DNA of 64,000 nt from Pseudomonas sp. BN102. Its GTDB lineage: Bacteria > Pseudomonadota > Gammaproteobacteria > Pseudomonadales > Pseudomonadaceae. A program made the position numbers and the translations under genes. Position 1 is the stretch's first letter. Each line of letters opens with the position of its first letter. Below, in pieces: positions 28,420 to 37,366 of this stretch. The DNA is taken from positions 78,541-142,540 of the forward strand of contig NZ_SSON01000071.1 of NCBI RefSeq assembly GCF_029871245.1. Direction: 5' to 3'. The notes below the pieces were generated by a model that had not been told where the DNA came from, searched no databases, and saw only the letters and a list, made by a program, of their open reading frames with translations.

Positions 28420-28584
28420 ATGTGCGGAAGTGAAAGTATGACCGTGCTAAGCCAGATGCGTAACTTTAGAGCACGAAAAACAAACATGTTCCACTTTTGG
28501 TTTTTATTTGCTTGCAACCGGGAACTGGAATGCACTCTGACAATGCGCTCAACGTCGCTCGCTGCGCTTTTGACTGCTCATTAG
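28420..28584 (+). CDS. Possible 54-residue ORF in the island
   Basis: ATG at 28420 with GGAAGAG just upstream opens a 54-codon frame with a hydrophobic stretch (FHFWFLFACN). It runs into the attC-like sequence at 28539-28597 and stops at TAG 28582-28584. It may be real or may be a by-product of the cassette boundary. Confidence 0.25.
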   Translation: MCGSESMTVLSQMRNFRARKTNMFHFWFLFACNRELECTLTMRSTSLAALLTAH

Positions 28585-28597
28585 CTTAATCATTAGG
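28539..28597. repeat. attC-like boundary sequence 1 (weak)
   Basis: The left part CTGACAATGCGCTCAACG and the right end ATTAGGC resemble the ends of an integron attC site (consensus RYYYAAC to GTTRRRY), with substitutions in both. A gene starts 38 bases after the right end. Alone it would be unconvincing; the repeated layout at 29072-29159 and 29528 raises the likelihood. Confidence 0.35.
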
Positions 28598-28634
28598 CAA
28601 TCCATTCACCAAAACACAGCAAGGAACAACAATT

Positions 28635-29078
28635 TTGTCCGACAACGCATTTCTTAACGAATTCAAATCTAAATTTGATGAGTTTCGGGAAATAGAAGCC
28701 AGCATAGTTGTAGGAAAATTTAAGGATAACGCATGCACTAAAGCGTTCGCCCTGCTACGCGACATGGAGCTATGCTATGCATCAGGAGCATATTATGCAT
28801 GCCTAATTATTGCCTGCGCCTCCATTGAAGCATGCCTGAATCATGAGTTCGGTGATGGCGGGTTTTTAAAAGCAAAACTTGAGCAGTCCGGTTATGCTCC
28901 CGAAGCCGACTGGCTGCGAGAAACCAGAAATAAAATAGTCCACCAGAACGACCACAGCGTTGTTAAATTTCATCTCCTTGAAGAAGATGAGGAAGAGCTT
29001 AAAGATCTATGTAGAAGGGCTTTTGCCTTGGTGCACACGATCTATTACCACCCGAGCAAGCAATCGAGTAGTGCCTAA
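28635..29078 (+). CDS. HEPN-type small protein
   Basis: A 147-residue, mainly helical protein with a HEPN-like motif R98-x4-H103 (ETRNKIVHQND) preceded by a helix with YYACLIIACASIEACLNHEF. HEPN domains with this motif are often RNases or scaffold subunits in toxin and defence systems. The start is a TTG with AAGGAA 8 bases upstream. The gene is visibly AT-rich compared with its surroundings and its stop codon TAA lies within GCCTAAA, the expected left end of an attC-like site. This looks like a captured cassette gene. DUF4145-like relatives are an alternative description. Confidence 0.6.
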   Translation: MSDNAFLNEFKSKFDEFREIEASIVVGKFKDNACTKAFALLRDMELCYASGAYYACLIIACASIEACLNHEFGDGGFLKAKLEQSGYAPEADWLRETRNKIVHQNDHSVVKFHLLEEDEEELKDLCRRAFALVHTIYYHPSKQSSSA

Positions 29079-29159
29079 AAGATGACTCAATTCGTTCGCT
29101 TCGCGCATTGGGGACGTCCGTAAACTGCGCTTCCAGCCGCCCTTTAGCCAAACGTTAAG
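29072..29159. repeat. attC-like boundary sequence 2
   Basis: It begins GCCTAAA, which contains the stop codon of the upstream gene, then has CAATTCGTTCGCTTCGCG. It ends CTTTAGCCAAACGTTAAG, close to the L'/R' end of many attC sites (TTAA..CAAACGTTAGG). The next gene starts 23 bases further on. Confidence 0.45.
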
Positions 29160-29181
29160 AAAATAAAGGAGCCAGTTCCAC

Positions 29182-29532
29182 ATGGGATGCATCAGGGCAA
29201 ATCTATTCAAAAGCAGCTACACCCCTTTCATTGAGATGCTGAAAGAGAACGAAATTAAATATGGAGAAGTTAAAACCTTCTCTACCGCCCCCATGGCAAG
29301 CGGCATGGTTCTTGCCCTCTACGGCTTCCTACAAACCGCAGCACCGTGGGCCGCCTTGGCTGCAGTCCTTGTTGCTTGGATAAAATCCAAATCAAGCAGA
29401 AAAGTAATAATCACAACCAAAGACAATCAGGTAATTCATCTAGAAGGGCTCTCGCCAAAAGAAACAGAGCGACTCCTTGAAGTAGCTATTAATCTCGCAG
29501 TGATCGACACTGACTCCGAGCCAAAGCCCTAA
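29182..29532 (+). CDS. Small membrane protein, effector-associated-component-like
   Basis: A 116-residue protein with one or two hydrophobic helices at about 39-67 (MVLALYGFLQTAAPWAALAA, then VLVAWIK) and a soluble tail RKVIITTKDNQVIHLEG then SPKETERLLEVA. The build of a membrane segment followed by a small beta-alpha domain with a conserved LEGLSP.E.E.LL pattern recalls the effector-associated constant component EACC1 of NTP-dependent conflict systems; this is a resemblance, not a proven match. The start has AAGGAG 9 bases upstream. It is AT-rich, and its stop TAA lies within CCCTAAC, a near-perfect attC left end. Confidence 0.55.
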   Translation: MGCIRANLFKSSYTPFIEMLKENEIKYGEVKTFSTAPMASGMVLALYGFLQTAAPWAALAAVLVAWIKSKSSRKVIITTKDNQVIHLEGLSPKETERLLEVAINLAVIDTDSEPKP

Positions 29533-30024
29533 CAATGCGCTTAGACGAGCCTATCGAGTACCTCGCTGGCGACGGTAGTAACACCGGAGAGGGGACTCTT
29601 GGGTCTGCTCCTTCTCATGAGAAACGTCGAGGACGTGGAGAAGCTGTGCACTTGCCCTGCAGGAAGAACGCAGAGCCGATTAAGCTACCAAGGCAATATG
29701 GGACGGGAAAGCACCGCCGACCGGCTAAATCGACAGGCACATAGGAATACCTAACGCCTTGCTGTCCTCCCGGGCTGTGTGTAGTGGTCTACTGATCCCG
29801 GACAGTGGGTTGACCACTACAGTGGCGTGCTCGAGAGCGAGTGTAAACAGGAAGGGAGGAAAACGGCCCTACGTTTACAGTTTTCCTAGAAAAAAGCTGC
29901 TGCTGCTCAGCAATCCCAGGCCATGCGCCACGTATTGCTTTTTACACACTTGACTAGTGGGTAGAAGAGGGGGACGTAACGCATGTTCTAGGCCTATGAA
30001 GAAGATTGCCGCAGCGGCGGAATT
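29526..30024. other. Right edge of the island: attC-like start, structured-looking DNA, IS-like repeat
   Basis: About 490 bases without a supported gene. It starts with CCCTAACAATGCGCTTAGAC, which resembles the left half of an attC site, but no right half follows. From 29560 to 29745 the DNA is open in one frame, with no recognisable family; it could be a structured RNA such as a group II intron 5' segment. At 29780-29822 there is a 10-bp inverted repeat, and at 29842-29886 two interleaved inverted repeats. I see no integrase or transposase gene. Confidence 0.4.
29780..29822. repeat. 10-bp inverted repeat with IS-end character
   Basis: TGTAGTGGTC and GACCACTACA flank TACTGATCCCGGACAGTGGG and two more bases. 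The TGTAGTGG and TGATCCCGGACA strings resemble terminal repeats of IS3-group elements, but no transposase reading frame is present, so at most it is a remnant. Confidence 0.3.
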
Positions 30025-30468
30025 CTAACGGGCGTTCAGTTCGCTGACACCCCTATTGGCCAGCTGGTCGGCGCGTTCGTTGCCATGATGGCCGATATGC
30101 CCGCGCACCCATTGCCAGGTCACCTTGTGGCGGTTCACCTGCTCATCGAGCATCTGCCAGAGGTCGGCGTTCTTCACCGGCTCCTTGGCGGCAGTCTTCC
30201 AGCCGCGCTTCTTCCAGTTGGGCATCCACTCGGTGATGCCTTTCATCACATACTGCGAGTCGGTCACCAGGGTCACTTCGCAGGAGCGCTTGAGCGCGGC
30301 CAGGCCCTGGATGGCGGCCATCAGTTCCATGCGGTTGTTGGTGGTATCGCGCTCCCCACCCCAGAGCTCACGCTCGGCGCCCTTGTAGACCAGCAATGCG
30401 CCCCAGCCGCCCGGGCCGGGATTGCCCTTGCAGGCGCCGTCGGTATAGATCTCTACCAGTTCGCTCAC
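30025..30468 (-). CDS. rnhA: Ribonuclease HI
   Basis: A 147-residue ribonuclease HI that degrades the RNA strand of RNA-DNA hybrids. The four catalytic carboxylates are visible: Asp10 in [11 protein letters not shown], Glu in [10 protein letters not shown], Asp in LVTDSQYV and Asp in GNERADQLA. The start is a GTG directly after the TAA of the upstream methyltransferase gene, so the two are translationally coupled. In P. aeruginosa dnaQ follows rnhA; here the accessory island follows instead. Confidence 0.97.
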   Translation of the reverse strand: MSELVEIYTDGACKGNPGPGGWGALLVYKGAERELWGGERDTTNNRMELMAAIQGLAALKRSCEVTLVTDSQYVMKGITEWMPNWKKRGWKTAAKEPVKNADLWQMLDEQVNRHKVTWQWVRGHIGHHGNERADQLANRGVSELNAR

Positions 30469-31233
30469 TTAAGCCTCATGTTTTGAATCGCACCGGCTGA
30501 CCTTCGCCACCGGCATGGGCACCAGCTTGCCCATCGGCTCGCGCCGGGCCTGACGCAGCGGGCGCAGGCCGACCACCAGCTTGCGCGCCACCAATAGATA
30601 GAAGCCCGCGCCGAGTCCCTGCCCGGCGGCGCCCCTGCGCTCCAACCAGGCCAGGCGGGTTTGCCAGGTGGGTGAAGCGAGCGGCGGACGATAGCACCCG
30701 AAGCGGCGTTTCTCCAGCGCGAAGCCCAGCAGGTTGAGCCAGTCGCTGACCCGTACCGGTGAAATGCAGCGCGCCTGGCCCAGGGCGTCGCCGGTGAAGT
30801 AATGGCGCACGCCCCAGGCACTCCAGGGATTGACCCCGATGATCATCAGGTGCCCGCCCGGGCGCACGCTGCGCGCGGCCTCGCGCAGCAGGCTGTGGGG
30901 CGAGAGGCAGAAATCCAGGCCGTGCTGCAGCACCACCACGTCCGCCGCGTGCTCACTGAGGGGCCAGGCGGATTCTTCACAGGCTATCTCCACGCCCGGC
31001 AAGGGCGCTCCCAGGTGCACGCTGCGCTGGATCTGCTTGGCGCCGGGCGGCAGTTCGGCACGCGGGCCGTAGTGCACCAGGTAGCCGCCGAAGTAACGCG
31101 CCAGCTCGTCCTCCAGCAGGCGCTGCTCTTCGAACAGCAGCAGGCCGCCCAACGGGCCGGAGAACCAGGAACGGGCCCCGGCGATCAGTTCCAGCCAGTC
31201 GGCATCGGCTTGGGCAAATGCTTTCTCGGTCAT
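30469..31233 (-). CDS. SAM-dependent methyltransferase-like protein
   Basis: A 254-residue class I methyltransferase-like protein, the usual neighbour of rnhA in Pseudomonas. A segment with the typical post-motif pattern is [17 protein letters not shown], then [20 protein letters not shown]. The glycine-rich SAM-binding motif I is weak. The substrate is unknown. The start at 31233 has AGGAG 8 bases upstream; the open frame to 31332 overlaps the gloB promoter. It is divergent from gloB. Confidence 0.82.
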   Translation of the reverse strand: MTEKAFAQADADWLELIAGARSWFSGPLGGLLLFEEQRLLEDELARYFGGYLVHYGPRAELPPGAKQIQRSVHLGAPLPGVEIACEESAWPLSEHAADVVVLQHGLDFCLSPHSLLREAARSVRPGGHLMIIGVNPWSAWGVRHYFTGDALGQARCISPVRVSDWLNLLGFALEKRRFGCYRPPLASPTWQTRLAWLERRGAAGQGLGAGFYLLVARKLVVGLRPLRQARREPMGKLVPMPVAKVSRCDSKHEA

Positions 31234-31294
31234 GGCAATCTCCTGCGTCAGAGCCCTAAGATGCTCCATTGCTCTCTGCTTGGCGACTCCCTTC

Positions 31295-32074
31295 ATGATC
31301 AAGATCGACGCCCTCCCCGCCTTTTCCGACAACTATCTCTGGCTGCTGCAGGATGCCGAGAGCCGCTGCTGCGCAGTGGTCGACCCTGGCGACGCCGCAC
31401 CGGTGCTGGCCTGGCTCGAAGCTCATCCCGGCTGGCGGCTGACCGATATTCTGGTCACCCACCACCATGCCGACCACGTCGGCGGCGTGGCCCGGCTGAA
31501 GGACGCCTGCGGCTCCCGCGTACTCGGCCCGGCCCAGGAACGCATCCCGGCCCGCGACCAGGCCCTGGGCGAAGGTGATCGGGTGCAAGTGCTGGGACTG
31601 GAGTTCCAGATATTCGAGGTGCCCGGCCATACCCTCGGCCATATCGCCTATTACCACGAGGATGCCGGACAGCCGCTGCTGTTCTGCGGCGACACCCTGT
31701 TCGCCGCCGGTTGCGGGCGGCTGTTCGAAGGCACACCGGAGCAGATGCATCGCTCCCTCAGCCGACTGGCGACCCTGCCGGCGGCCACCCAGGTCTATTG
31801 CACCCACGAGTACACCCTGAGCAACCTGCGCTTCGCCAAGGCGGTGGAACCGGCGAACCCGAATACAGCCGAGCGTTTCGCCCGTGTCAGCCGTCTGCGC
31901 GAGCGGGGTGATATCAGCCTGCCATCGACCATTGCCCTGGAACTGGCCACCAACCCTTTCCTGCGGGTAACTGAAACATCCGTTAAACAAATGGCCGACG
32001 AGCGGGCCGGTCGGGAAAACCCTACGCCGGTCGAGGTCTTCGCCACCCTGAGGGCCTGGAAAGACCAGTTCTGA
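31295..32074 (+). CDS. gloB: Hydroxyacylglutathione hydrolase (glyoxalase II)
   Basis: A 259-residue metallo-beta-lactamase-fold hydrolase that splits S-lactoylglutathione in methylglyoxal detoxification. The zinc motif THHHADH is at residues 55-61, followed by [24 protein letters not shown] and [13 protein letters not shown], which are diagnostic for GloB. The start [10 protein letters not shown] at 31295 matches the family; the upstream frame to 31232 is not conserved. Divergent from the methyltransferase and followed by mltD. Confidence 0.96.
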   Translation: MIKIDALPAFSDNYLWLLQDAESRCCAVVDPGDAAPVLAWLEAHPGWRLTDILVTHHHADHVGGVARLKDACGSRVLGPAQERIPARDQALGEGDRVQVLGLEFQIFEVPGHTLGHIAYYHEDAGQPLLFCGDTLFAAGCGRLFEGTPEQMHRSLSRLATLPAATQVYCTHEYTLSNLRFAKAVEPANPNTAERFARVSRLRERGDISLPSTIALELATNPFLRVTETSVKQMADERAGRENPTPVEVFATLRAWKDQF

Positions 32075-32172
32075 GAGGCCGGGGGCCCGGCGCGGACTGG
32101 TGAAAACTTGACCACCCCCAGGTCGGTTCCTAGAATCGCCGGACTTTTTACGCCGGATAAACCTCTCAGCCA

Positions 32173-33756
32173 ATGTTGTCTTCGCCGATCAGAACCTTCG
32201 ACCTGGATGCATTGGCACGAGCCGCGCGAGCGCTTGTGGTGGTGTTCGCCGCCACCCTCGCCGGCTGTGCGGGCACGGGCCAGAAAGACGAAGACCAGGG
32301 CAAGGACACCGATCCCGCCCTCGGCATGAGCCAGCCGGCCCAATGGCTGGAAGACGCTCAGGAGTCGCGCGAACCCCAGGACATCTGGGAGCGCATGCGC
32401 AACGGCTTCAAGCTGCAGGACGAGATAGGCATCAACCCGCGTATCGAGCGCCAGCGCCTCTGGTACGTCAGCAAGCCTTCCTTCCTGGAAACGGCCAGCG
32501 AGCGTGGCAGCCTTTATATCCACTATGTGGTGGAGCGCCTGGAAGAGCGCAACATGCCCCTGGAGCTGGCCCTGCTGCCGGTGGTTGAAAGCGCCTACAA
32601 CCCCTTCGCCTATTCTCGCAGCCACGCCGTCGGCATCTGGCAGTTCATTCCGTCCACCGGCCGCCACTTCAACCTGCGCCAGACCAACTGGTACGACGGT
32701 CGCCGCGACATTACCGCTTCCACCAACGCGGCACTGAATTACCTCGACCGCCTGCACGAGATGTTCAACGGCGACTGGCTGCTGGCCCTGGCCGCGTACA
32801 ATGCCGGCGAAGGCACCGTCAGCCGCGCCATCGAGCGCAACCAGAAGCTCGGCCTGCCGACCGACTACTGGAACCTGCCGCTGCCGCAAGAGACCCAGGA
32901 CTATGTGCCCAAGCTGCTGGCCCTGTCGCAGCTGGTGATGGCGCCAGAAGCCTATGGTGTGAACCTCAGCCCCATCGCCAATGAGCCCTACTTCGAAGTG
33001 GTGGAGGTCAAGCAGCAGCGCCTGGACCTGTCACGTGTCGCCCGCATGGCCGACATGGACGCCGACGAGATGTACCAGCTCAACCCGGCCTTCAAGAAGC
33101 GCATCACCATGGACGGCCCGCAGCACCTGCTGGTGCCCGCCGAGAAAGCCGAACTGCTGACCGCCAACCTCGCGCTGATGAAGCCCCAGCAACTGGTGGA
33201 CTGGCAGCAATACCGCGTGCGCACCGGCGACAGCCTGCATGGCATCGCCAACCGCTACCACGTGACGGTCAAGACCCTGAAGGAGATCAACGGGCTGTCC
33301 GGCAATCACCTGCGGGTCGGCCAAGCGTTGAGCATTCCGGTGGAGCCGGGGCTCAAGCCCGATCGGCCGCTGTTCCAGAACGTCGCCAGCGCCAGTGCCC
33401 CGGCACCGGTCAGTAACCACAAGGTGAAGAGTGGCGACAATCTCTGGACCATCGCCCAGCAGCATAAGGTGGACGTCCAGGACATCAAGCGCTGGAACAA
33501 CCTCAAGGGCAACAGCCTGAAGGCCGGCCAGGTGCTGAAATTGAAGGGTGGCGCCACCCAGGTCGCCAGCGCTGCCAGCGGCAAGTCGAAAAGCAAGGAC
33601 CGCGAGTCGGTGACCTATTACAAGGTCAAGCGCGGCGATTCGCTCTATCTGATCGCCAAGCGCTTCAATGTGGAAATGAAGCACCTGCAGCGTTGGAACC
33701 CTCGCAGCGCGGGTGACCTGAAACCGGGACAGACGCTGACGCTCTACCTCCCCTGA
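32173..33756 (+). CDS. mltD: Membrane-bound lytic murein transglycosylase D
   Basis: A 527-residue lipoprotein. The lipobox LAGC is at 29-32, so the mature protein is anchored by Cys32. The SLT domain carries the catalytic Glu139 in LLPVVESAYNPF and AVGIWQFIP, LALAAYNAGEG. Three LysM peptidoglycan-binding repeats follow at about 347-391, 416-459 and 483-526, each with a GDSL or GDNL core. It cleaves glycan strands to 1,6-anhydro ends. The gene order gloB-mltD is conserved in Pseudomonas. Confidence 0.96.
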   Translation: MLSSPIRTFDLDALARAARALVVVFAATLAGCAGTGQKDEDQGKDTDPALGMSQPAQWLEDAQESREPQDIWERMRNGFKLQDEIGINPRIERQRLWYVSKPSFLETASERGSLYIHYVVERLEERNMPLELALLPVVESAYNPFAYSRSHAVGIWQFIPSTGRHFNLRQTNWYDGRRDITASTNAALNYLDRLHEMFNGDWLLALAAYNAGEGTVSRAIERNQKLGLPTDYWNLPLPQETQDYVPKLLALSQLVMAPEAYGVNLSPIANEPYFEVVEVKQQRLDLSRVARMADMDADEMYQLNPAFKKRITMDGPQHLLVPAEKAELLTANLALMKPQQLVDWQQYRVRTGDSLHGIANRYHVTVKTLKEINGLSGNHLRVGQALSIPVEPGLKPDRPLFQNVASASAPAPVSNHKVKSGDNLWTIAQQHKVDVQDIKRWNNLKGNSLKAGQVLKLKGGATQVASAASGKSKSKDRESVTYYKVKRGDSLYLIAKRFNVEMKHLQRWNPRSAGDLKPGQTLTLYLP

Positions 33757-33856
33757 AGCCCTCCTGGCCCCGAGCCTTGAGCTGACGGCAGGGTGGAAAT
33801 CCACGCATCGGATTGCCACCGCCATGCTGGATAGAAGAGCGCTCCACCCTCACCCG

Positions 33857-35302
33857 CTAAGGTTTCTGCGCCATGGCCTCCAGGCAGCGCCCAGCCAACT
33901 GGGTGAAATGCTGGAAGGCCACGAACTGTTCATGCTTCAGCGCCCTGCCCGAGAGCCGGCAATCGGCGTAGATCACGCCGATCTCACGCTTGCCGGCCAA
34001 CAACGGCGCGATGAAGAACATCCCCTGTCCCAGCCATTCGCGCATGGGTCGCGTCACCAGGTCGTTGAGGCTGTAGCTGGCGGGCACGCCCATCCAGAGG
34101 TTTTCCCGCGCGCGCAGCACATAGCTGAAGAGGTTGGGCTGGCCCGGCGGGCCGGCCGGCAGGGCAAACTCGCTGAGCCAGCGGGCACTGCCTTCGCCCG
34201 CCGCCCGGCGCACCTTGAAGCAGCTGCGCTGGTCGGTGAGCACCGCCACCATCACGCGTTCCAGCCCCGCGCCCTGGTGCAATCCCTGCAGCAGGGTATC
34301 GAGCACCAGATTCACGTCCGCCTTGCGCGACACCAGCATGCCCAGCTCCTGCAGGGCCTGCTGCATCAGCACCAGGTCCGGCTGCAGCAGGCGCGCCTGG
34401 CGTTGTTCCCGTTGCAGGCGAATCTGCTCCGGGTCGGTATGCGGGATCAGGTAGCACAGTTTGCTGGCGCCGAAGGTCGCGGCCACCTTCACGGCCTCGT
34501 CGGCGCTGGCCAGCACCTGTTGCAGGGCTTCGTCCGGGCTGACGCCGATCATGCCGGCCAGTTGTTCGAGCAGAGTCGCCATGGCCGGCGAATCCCAGCC
34601 CTCCAGGGCCGCTTCGCTGATACGCACACCCAGGTTCACCGCCTTCACCGCCGGGTCGCCCTGGGCCGCACTGGCATGGGCCAGGTTCGCCAGCTCCCCC
34701 AGGTTCCAACTGCGCACCAGGCCCTGGGTCAGTTGACGGAAGCTGGTGCCCAGCACCTCGCGAACCGCCTTCTCCTCCTCCACGCCCGGATGCGCCAGAA
34801 GTGCGGCCAGTTCATCGGCCTGCTCGCCGCCGCAACCCCAGAACCCCAGCTCGCCGAGGTTGTGCAACAAGGCGGCGATGAACACTTCCTCTTGGCTGCG
34901 CGCCAGCAGGTAGCCCGCGATATTGCGTGCCTGCACTGCGGCGTGAAAGGACCGCGCCAGGAGCTCCGGCAACTGCTCCCGCGGGCCGCGGGTCAGCAGG
35001 CTGTCGATCAGGCTCACCGACAGGCCGATCAACCGCACATTCTCAAAGCCGATCAGGACGATGGCGCGGGAGATGGTGCGAATGGCCTCCTGGGACGGGT
35101 TGTAGTAAACGCTGTTGGCGACCTTCAGCACCTTCGAGGTCAGGGTGGCGTCACGCAGCAGCACATCGGCCAATTGCTGGACCGAGGATTTGTCCTGTTG
35201 GGCCAACTGGTGCAGGTCCTGTACCACTGCGGCCAGGGCGGGTAGTTCGGCCTCGTTGAGACGGTCGATCCATGACTGCAAACCATGGCTGCGTTCCCCC
35301 AA
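33857..35302 (-). CDS. HDOD-GAF signalling protein
   Basis: A protein of about 481 residues. Its N-terminal HDOD domain (about 20-220) has LRDATLTSKVLKVANSVYY and FIAALLHNLGELGF, where the HD-type motif is HN rather than HD. Its C-terminal region (about 290-440) is GAF-like, with VMVAVLTDQRSCFKVR and GMFFIAPLLAGKREIGVIYA. Such proteins work in signalling or stress regulation without a known fixed reaction. No in-frame ATG is available; I chose the TTG at 35302 because AGAGG lies 8 bases upstream, with a GTG at 35311 as the alternative. The open frame continues to 36682 but there overlaps nppA1 antisense. P. aeruginosa does not have it at this place. Confidence 0.82.
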   Translation of the reverse strand: MGERSHGLQSWIDRLNEAELPALAAVVQDLHQLAQQDKSSVQQLADVLLRDATLTSKVLKVANSVYYNPSQEAIRTISRAIVLIGFENVRLIGLSVSLIDSLLTRGPREQLPELLARSFHAAVQARNIAGYLLARSQEEVFIAALLHNLGELGFWGCGGEQADELAALLAHPGVEEEKAVREVLGTSFRQLTQGLVRSWNLGELANLAHASAAQGDPAVKAVNLGVRISEAALEGWDSPAMATLLEQLAGMIGVSPDEALQQVLASADEAVKVAATFGASKLCYLIPHTDPEQIRLQREQRQARLLQPDLVLMQQALQELGMLVSRKADVNLVLDTLLQGLHQGAGLERVMVAVLTDQRSCFKVRRAAGEGSARWLSEFALPAGPPGQPNLFSYVLRARENLWMGVPASYSLNDLVTRPMREWLGQGMFFIAPLLAGKREIGVIYADCRLSGRALKHEQFVAFQHFTQLAGRCLEAMAQKP

Positions 35303-35539
35303 GATAGGCACCTCTGCGCAAATAACCGGTCTGTGAGCAAAATGATGGCCAGCTCCCCGCAGGCTGGCCCTTTTTTCTTGCCTGTACAAGCTGTTACTGT
35401 ACTTGCCTGCGGTCACCGCCGACACGTGCGGCGCGTGACTTCCGACACGATTTCGCCGGCCCGTCGCCCGCGCCTTCCTGCCAGCGAGGCCAGCGCCCCA
35501 CATGCCCGACACGATTGCCATGGATCGGACGCCCGCCTG

Positions 35540-37366
35540 ATGCTTCGCCTTGCCTTCCTGCTCATCGGCCTGCTGGCTCAGCCCTGTTTCGCCAGCCTGA
35601 TCGAAAGCCACGGCTACGCGCAGTTCGGCACGCTGAAATACCCCGCCCACTTCGAACATTTCGACTGGGTCAACCCCGACGCCCCCAAGGGCGGCACCCT
35701 GCGAGTGATGGCCTTCGGCACCTTCGACACCCTCAACCCCTACACCTTCAAGGGCACCAGCCCGGTGGCCACGCCCAACTTCATGCAATACGGCGTGACC
35801 GAGCTGAACGAGCCGCTGATGGTGGGCACCGGCCAGTACGACCCCTCGGGCGACGAACCCGCGTCCAGCTACGGCCTGATCGCCTCGAGCGTCGATTACG
35901 CCGAAGACCGCAGCTGGGTGGTGTTCAACCTGCGTCCGGAGGCCCGTTTCCACGACGGCAAGACGATTACCGCCTATGACGTCGCCTTCTCCTACCGCAC
36001 CCTGGTCAAGAGTGGTCATCCGCAGTACCGCACCAGCCTGCAGGAAGTGAAGCGGGTCGACATACTCGGCCGCCACCGTATCCGCTTCGTGCTCAAGCGC
36101 GCCGGCAACCCGCTGCTGATCCTGCGCCTCGGCGAGTTGCCGGTGCTGCCCCAGCATTACTGGAAAAACCGCGACTTCAAGGCCACCAGCTTCGAGCCGC
36201 CGCTGGGCAGCGGCCCCTACCGCATCACCCAGGTCAGGCCGGGGCGCGGCCTGGTGTTCGAGCGGGTCAAGGACTGGTGGGGCGGAAAGCTGCCGGTCAA
36301 CCGCGGCAAGTACAACTTCGACCGGGTCGAGGTGGAGTTCTACCGCGACAGCAATGTGGCCTTCGAAGCCTTCAAGGCGGGCGAGTTCGACTTCTACATC
36401 GAGCACCAGGCGAAGAACTGGGCCAACGGCTATCGTTTCCCCGCCATCGCGCGAGGCGATGTGATCCGTGCCGAGATCCCTCACCAGATCCCAACCCAGA
36501 CCCAGGCGCTGTTCATGAACACCCGCCGCGCCGTGTTCCAGGAACGCAAGGTGCGTGAGGCCATGGGGCTGATGTTCGACTTCGAGTGGACCAACCGCAC
36601 CCTCTTCAACAACGCCTACATGCGCGCCACCAGCTACTACCCGAACAGCGAGTTCAGCGCGGTGGGCAAACCCGAGGGCCATGAGTGGCTGCTGCTCTCG
36701 CCCTACCGCAAGGAGCTGCCCGAGACCCTCTTCACCCAGCCCTTCCAGGTACCCGCCACCGAAGGTCGTGGCATCCCGCGGGAAACCCTTCGCCGCGCCC
36801 TCGGTCTATTAGCCGAGGCGGGCTGGAAGCTGTCCGGCCAACGCCTGCTCAAAGACCGTGGCCAACCGCTGCGCTTCGAGATACTGCTGGTCAACCCGAA
36901 CCTTGAACGCATCCTCCAGCCTTACCGCGAGAACCTCGAAAGCATTGGCATCGACGTCAGCCTGCGCACGGTGGACCGCGCCCAGTACAAGCAGCGCCTG
37001 GACCACTTCGACTACGACATGATCCTGATGACCCTGCCGCAAACCCTGAGCCCGGGCCTGGAACAGTCCCTCTACTTCCATTCCAGCCAGGTGGGCGTGA
37101 AAGGCAGCAAGAACTACGCGGGCGTCGCCAACCCGGTGGTCGACGCCATGATCGACAAGCTGCTCGGCGCCCAGAGCCGCGACGAGCAGCTGGCCGCCGC
37201 GCGCGCCCTCGACCGCACCCTGCTCTGGGAGCACTACAGCATCCCCAACTGGTACATCAACTATCACCGCCTGGCGTACCGCAACCGGTTCGCCTTCGTC
37301 ACCACGCCGCCCTACACCCTGGGTTTGCGCGCCTGGTGGCTGAAGCCAACGGAGAACGCCCGATGA
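35540..37366 (+). CDS. nppA1: Peptide ABC transporter substrate-binding protein 1 (YejA/NppA type)
   Basis: A 608-residue periplasmic extracellular solute-binding protein of family 5. It has a signal peptide of about 18 residues (MLRLAFLLIGLLAQPCFA), then HFDWVNPDAPKGGTLRVMA and the RFHDGKTITAYDVAFSYRTL motif. It belongs to the YejABEF/Npp type importer, which in P. aeruginosa (nppA1A2BCD) takes up peptidyl-nucleoside and other peptide antibiotics. ATG at 35540 gives the signal peptide. Its stop overlaps the start of the second binding protein (ATGA), so the operon is translationally coupled. Confidence 0.88.
   Translation: MLRLAFLLIGLLAQPCFASLIESHGYAQFGTLKYPAHFEHFDWVNPDAPKGGTLRVMAFGTFDTLNPYTFKGTSPVATPNFMQYGVTELNEPLMVGTGQYDPSGDEPASSYGLIASSVDYAEDRSWVVFNLRPEARFHDGKTITAYDVAFSYRTLVKSGHPQYRTSLQEVKRVDILGRHRIRFVLKRAGNPLLILRLGELPVLPQHYWKNRDFKATSFEPPLGSGPYRITQVRPGRGLVFERVKDWWGGKLPVNRGKYNFDRVEVEFYRDSNVAFEAFKAGEFDFYIEHQAKNWANGYRFPAIARGDVIRAEIPHQIPTQTQALFMNTRRAVFQERKVREAMGLMFDFEWTNRTLFNNAYMRATSYYPNSEFSAVGKPEGHEWLLLSPYRKELPETLFTQPFQVPATEGRGIPRETLRRALGLLAEAGWKLSGQRLLKDRGQPLRFEILLVNPNLERILQPYRENLESIGIDVSLRTVDRAQYKQRLDHFDYDMILMTLPQTLSPGLEQSLYFHSSQVGVKGSKNYAGVANPVVDAMIDKLLGAQSRDEQLAAARALDRTLLWEHYSIPNWYINYHRLAYRNRFAFVTTPPYTLGLRAWWLKPTENAR

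Noticed and set aside
24760..30024. Prophage or transposon with its own integrase
   Set aside because: No integrase, transposase, capsid or replication gene is visible; only an IS-end-like inverted repeat near 29780.
35303..36682. Long N-terminal extension of the HDOD-GAF protein
   Set aside because: The extension is antisense to nppA1 and has no domain; the true start is near 35302.
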